Notes under the pieces: generated by a model
What the model was told of the DNA's origin: nothing
What the model saw: only the letters and a program-made list of their open reading frames with translations
Database searches by the model: none
Assembly: GCA_011009095.1 (NCBI GenBank)
Contig: VTPC01089649.1
Coordinates: 188,514 to 252,513, forward strand
Direction of reading: 5' to 3'
Source: Ignelater luminosus
Taxonomy: Eukaryota > Arthropoda > Insecta > Coleoptera > Elateridae
Length of the DNA: 64,000 bases
Program-made: the position numbers and the translations under genes
Shown here: piece after piece, positions 63,290 to 64,000 of the stretch
Layout: every line of letters starts with the position of its first letter
How positions within the stretch are numbered: position 1 is the first letter of the stretch

Positions 63290-64000
63290 TGTCCCTAAAA
63301 CGTCTGTACACATTTGTGTTCACGGTATCGGGCATGTGCGCGTTTATGTGAACTGCTATAAAACAATTATATGGTGCGGGTGCAAAATGCTGTGCATTTG
63401 GTAACAATAAGGATCTCAGTGTGCGCCCGTTTGAAACTTTTGTAAAAGGCGTTGGTGTCAGCGTGACGTCGGGTGCACGGACATTCTCTTAAGGACAGTT
63501 AAGAATTTCCGGTACTTAGTGTTAAGCAATGTACGCCGCCCTTTGTAGGAATCGATGCCATATGTGTAAGGGACGAAAAAATAGGCGTGCACAGTGGACA
63601 GAAATGCAAGTGGGCAGCTTTGTTTAGATGGGTAATTTTAGTTTTTCAGTAGCTTTTTAAGATATAGTTGGTTAAAAGACACAGGATGAAGAAGTCTAGT
63701 TGGCTGTAATCTTCTCTGTAATTGTATGAAAATAAATGTAGATAGTTTAAAAAGAGAAAGTTTTTTATGTATCAAAAATACTGAACAAAAGTTTTAAGAA
63801 ATTCATCATTGGTAGCAGAGCGTGGTTATTAAACAATCGAAATTAAATACAATTAGTGCATTCTCACCATTAAGAAGTGTGAAAAAATATTTAGGGTCAA
63901 CGCAGAGAGTCCAGAGGGTCATCTTCGTAACGAGATTGGCAGCGAATATATTACGAACGTCCACACTGAAAGGTGAGCAATCCTATCTTTCTTTTCTTAA
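63290..64000 (+). mobile_element. Probable 5' end of an LTR retrotransposon, cut by the window edge
   Basis: A stretch starting TGTCCC (63290) and ending ATCA (63808) is followed after one base by TGGTAGCAGAGCGTGGTT (63810). That closely resembles the primer-binding site complementary to the 3' end of animal initiator tRNA-Met. A TATA-like CTATAAAAC near 63356 and an AATAAA near 63729 fit an LTR promoter and polyadenylation signal. The putative LTR would be about 519 bp. The interior and second LTR lie beyond the window, so this is inferred from the primer site and TG...CA ends only. Confidence 0.4.

Noticed and set aside
1-64000. tRNA genes and CRISPR arrays
   Set aside because: No internal box A/box B pair with a cloverleaf was seen by eye and no regularly spaced direct repeats with unique spacers. 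A tRNAscan run was not possible.

Overview
The window is AT-rich insect nuclear DNA carrying four recognisable protein-coding genes and one candidate microprotein gene. Short introns (many 50-66 bp), typical GT-AG splice sites, insect-type Imd, Mef2 and monofunctional Phm proteins, and mariner, hAT and non-LTR debris all fit a holometabolous insect. A beetle is my best guess, but the sequence does not prove the order. There are no bacterial features, CRISPR arrays or recognisable tRNA/rRNA genes.

Left end (1-2.3 kb): the last two exons of a deoxynucleoside kinase gene (+) converge with a complete three-exon imd gene (-). imd encodes the death-domain adaptor of the antibacterial IMD/NF-kB pathway, with a possible caspase/IAP-binding site at its N-terminus and a RHIM-like amyloid core.

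Mef2 (8.37-10.36 kb coding, -): a complete five-coding-exon myocyte enhancer factor 2 of about 433 residues. Its probable 3' UTR lies at about 6.9-8.37 kb. A splice acceptor just upstream of the start codon shows that the 5' UTR continues in upstream exons. GC-rich islands with good minus-strand donors at about 13.0, 15.1, 16.2 and 56.8 kb are candidate alternative first exons. If any is used, much of the following 46-kb coding desert would be Mef2 introns and enhancers.

Desert (10.5-59 kb): no supportable coding genes. It contains an 845-bp foldback element with about 245-bp terminal inverted repeats and a probable 9-bp target duplication (Mutator-like), a deleted mariner copy with TA duplication, an intact 188-bp hAT-type MITE with a perfect 8-bp duplication, a truncated non-LTR retrotransposon tail, GC-rich hairpins, an E-box cluster and a CRE/bZIP palindrome cluster.

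Right end (60.8-64 kb): a complete ten-coding-exon Phm gene (-), the copper monooxygenase that begins C-terminal amidation of neuropeptides. It is divergent from a candidate three-exon gene (+) for a 59-residue protein with an N-terminal hydrophobic segment. The window ends in what looks like the LTR and tRNA-Met primer site of an LTR retrotransposon.
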